A DNA stretch of 64,000 bases, taken from NCBI RefSeq assembly GCF_000721175.1, contig NZ_JOEZ01000025.1, positions 1 to 64,000 on the forward strand, given 5' to 3'. Source of the stretch: Streptomyces anulatus. GTDB taxonomy: Bacteria; Actinomycetota; Actinomycetes; Streptomycetales; Streptomycetaceae. Positions 62,520 to 64,000 of the stretch are shown piece after piece. Both the position numbers and the translations under genes were made by a program. Under the pieces are notes generated by a model that ran no database searches, was not told the DNA's origin, and saw only the letters and a program-made list of their open reading frames with translations. The stretch's first letter is position 1, and every line of letters begins with the position of its first letter.

Positions 62520-63607
62520 CGGCCCACCCGGGGATCGAGCAGCGGATAGATCACATCGGCGAGTGTGTTCATCAGGATCACCGCGGCGGCGAACACGAAG
62601 AACAGCGCCTGCACCAACGGCAGGTCGGGCACGCTCAGTGCCTGGTAGAAGAGGCCGCCGAGGCCCGGCCAGGAGAACACCGTCTCCACCAGGATCGCCC
62701 CGGCCACCGTCGTACCGAGGTTCACGAAGAGCAGCGTCACCGTCGGCAGCATCGCGTTCGGCACGGCGTGCTTCCGGCGTACGAGGTCGTCCCGCAGCCC
62801 CTTGGCGCGGGCGGTCGTCAGATAGTCGCTGCCCATCTCGTCCAGCAGTGAGGAGCGCATCACCAGCAGGGTGCGCGCGTACTCCACGGCGACGAGCGTG
62901 ATGACGGGCAGCACCATGTGGTGGGCGATGTCCAGCACCCGGTCGAAGCCCTCGGTGTCGCCTGACTCCATGCCTCCGGTCGGGAAGAGCCCCGGGATCG
63001 GGCCGATGCCCACCGACAGGGTGATGATGAGGAGCAGACCGAGCCAGAACGACGGCACCGAGTACAGCGTCAGCGCGAACGCGGTGTTGGTCCGGTCCCC
63101 GGCACTGCCGTTGCGCCAGGCGGAGCGGGCGCCCAGCCAGATGCCGAGCAGCGTGTAGATCACGAAGGCGGTGCCGGTCAGCAGCAGGGTGGCCGGCAGC
63201 GCCTCGGCGATCTTGTCGACGACCGGGGCGCGGAACTGGTACGACGTACCGAAGTCGCCGGTCAGCGCCTTGCCGCAGTACTGCGTGAACTGCTGCCACA
63301 GCGGCAGGTCGAGCCCGAACTCGCGGCGCATCGCCGCGATCTGTTCGGTCGACACCTGCCGGCCGCCGGTCATCTGCTTGACCGGGTCGCCGGGGATCAG
63401 CCGGAAGAGGAAGAAGCTGGTGACGAGGACGGCGAAGAGGGAGACGGCCGCCCCGCCGAGCTTGCCCGCCGCGTAGCGGGCGTAGGCGGCCGTACCGCGG
63501 GAGCGCGGGGAGCGGGCCGACGGCCCGGCCGGAGCCGGGCCGCCGGATTCCGTGCTCTCCACGCCTGCCGCGCCCTTCACCAGCGCGGGAGTGCTTTCTG
63601 AGCTCAT
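62516..63607 (-). CDS. Peptide/nickel-type ABC transporter permease (DppB-like)
   Basis: A 363-residue permease. An unusually long polar N-terminus of about 50 residues (SGGPAPAGPSARSPRSRG) precedes the first helix VSLFAVLVTSFFLFRLIPGD. MRREFGLDLPLWQQFTQY is the DppB signature. DYLTTARAKGLRDDLVRRKH is the EAA loop and FSWPGLGGLFYQALSVPDLP follows. ATG 63607 lies three bases after the binding-protein stop. Confidence 0.93.
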   Translation of the reverse strand: MSSESTPALVKGAAGVESTESGGPAPAGPSARSPRSRGTAAYARYAAGKLGGAAVSLFAVLVTSFFLFRLIPGDPVKQMTGGRQVSTEQIAAMRREFGLDLPLWQQFTQYCGKALTGDFGTSYQFRAPVVDKIAEALPATLLLTGTAFVIYTLLGIWLGARSAWRNGSAGDRTNTAFALTLYSVPSFWLGLLLIITLSVGIGPIPGLFPTGGMESGDTEGFDRVLDIAHHMVLPVITLVAVEYARTLLVMRSSLLDEMGSDYLTTARAKGLRDDLVRRKHAVPNAMLPTVTLLFVNLGTTVAGAILVETVFSWPGLGGLFYQALSVPDLPLVQALFFVFAAAVILMNTLADVIYPLLDPRVGR

Positions 63608-63610
63608 GGA

Positions 63611-64000
63611 CTATTCACGGTCTTCCGCGGTGGAGCGGCGACGCATGGCGAACAGGAGTCCGCCACCGGCGAGGACGACGACGGCGATCCCGACCCCGAC
63701 GAGCACCCCGGTGGAGCTGCCACCGGAGTCGGAGGAACCGGACGAGGAGGCCCCGGCGGCCGGGACCGCCGACCACCAGCTCCAGTAGCCGTCCTGGCCG
63801 TAGATGTTGCCCGCGGCCGACGGCATGGTGGTGATGGACTCGATGTGGTCGGTGCGGTAGGCCTCGACGGCATTCGGGTACGCCATGACGTTCATGTACC
63901 CGGTGTCGTACAGCCGCGACTCCAGTTGCTTGACCAGATCCGCCCGCTTGGCGGGGTCGTACTCCGCCAGTTGCTTCTTGTAGAGCTCGTCGTACTGCTC
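63611..64000 (-). CDS. Family 5 extracellular solute-binding protein, C-terminal part
   Basis: The last 129 residues of a binding protein whose start lies right of the window. YDELYKKQLAEYDPAKRADL and the following QLESRLYDTGYMN match the end of SBP family 5 (DppA/OppA). QDGYWSWWSAVPA then leads to a Ser/Gly linker and a C-terminal membrane helix, TGVLVGVGIAVVVLAGGGLL, with a basic stop-transfer end (MRRR). So it is anchored by a C-terminal helix instead of, or besides, a lipid. It is first in the operon with the four transporter genes. Confidence 0.88.
   Translation of the reverse strand, partial: EQYDELYKKQLAEYDPAKRADLVKQLESRLYDTGYMNVMAYPNAVEAYRTDHIESITTMPSAAGNIYGQDGYWSWWSAVPAAGASSSGSSDSGGSSTGVLVGVGIAVVVLAGGGLLFAMRRRSTAEDRE

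Overview
The window is high-GC actinobacterial DNA and almost certainly Streptomyces. The signs are very high third-position GC, frequent GTG and TTG starts, ATGA or TGATG stop-start overlaps in operons, strong hairpin terminators without a T-run, a DasR-type chitinase operator, and the gene order dxr-rseP-ispG ... proS ... rimP-nusA-ylxR-infB ... rbfA-truB ... ribF. I see no tRNA, rRNA, CRISPR array, prophage or replication origin.

Layout. 1-611 holds the tail of an IS481-type transposase and a long palindromic element. 612-3.0 kb has an SRPBCC protein and a two-gene ABC transporter. 3.2-8.0 kb has a class III aminotransferase, an Lrp/AsnC regulator, a divergent aldehyde dehydrogenase and an orphan Tat/lipoprotein polyamine-binding protein. 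8.0-12.8 kb is miscellaneous: a frame-disrupted membrane-protein gene, a methyltransferase, a glycerophosphodiesterase, an ADA-family deaminase, a DUF4190 protein and a NADAR protein. 12.8-20.2 kb is a polyamine operon (aldehyde dehydrogenase, potD, potA, potB, potC, FAD amine oxidase). 20.4-25.1 kb has a small unknown protein, a GH18 chitinase under a DasR site, a PAP2 protein and gabT. 25.3-33.1 kb has a VirD4-like protein with a ruined P-loop, a PucR regulator, a TetR/MFS pair and a third aldehyde dehydrogenase. 33.2-35.9 kb has a small membrane protein and an acyl-CoA dehydrogenase. 35.9-57.4 kb is the conserved core: MEP isoprenoid genes, a site-2 protease, proS and the translation-factor operon, plus a phosphotransferase-fold pseudokinase, a ferritin-like pair and a large trypsin-like/NTPase fusion protein. 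57.4-64 kb has an XdhC protein, a second copy of the palindromic element, decayed gene fragments, and a dipeptide/nickel-type ABC transporter that runs off the right edge.

How it works together. The first half looks like a polyamine and GABA use region. Polyamines enter through PotABCD. They are deaminated by the FAD oxidase or the aminotransferase, and the aldehydes are oxidised by two gamma-aminobutyraldehyde-type dehydrogenases. GabT and a third, semialdehyde-type dehydrogenase could pass the carbon to succinate. Lrp and PucR regulators sit beside these genes. The second half is mostly translation and isoprenoid housekeeping.

The observations I rate highest are: a chain of three ATGA-linked mini-ORFs in the infB leader; the trypsin-like/STAND-type NTPase/helical protein locked between truB and ribF, whose protease triad and P-loop both look altered; an APH-family pseudokinase that has lost its catalytic residues; a catalytically dead VirD4-like protein next to gabT; and the two-copy palindromic element, each copy beside mobile or decayed DNA.
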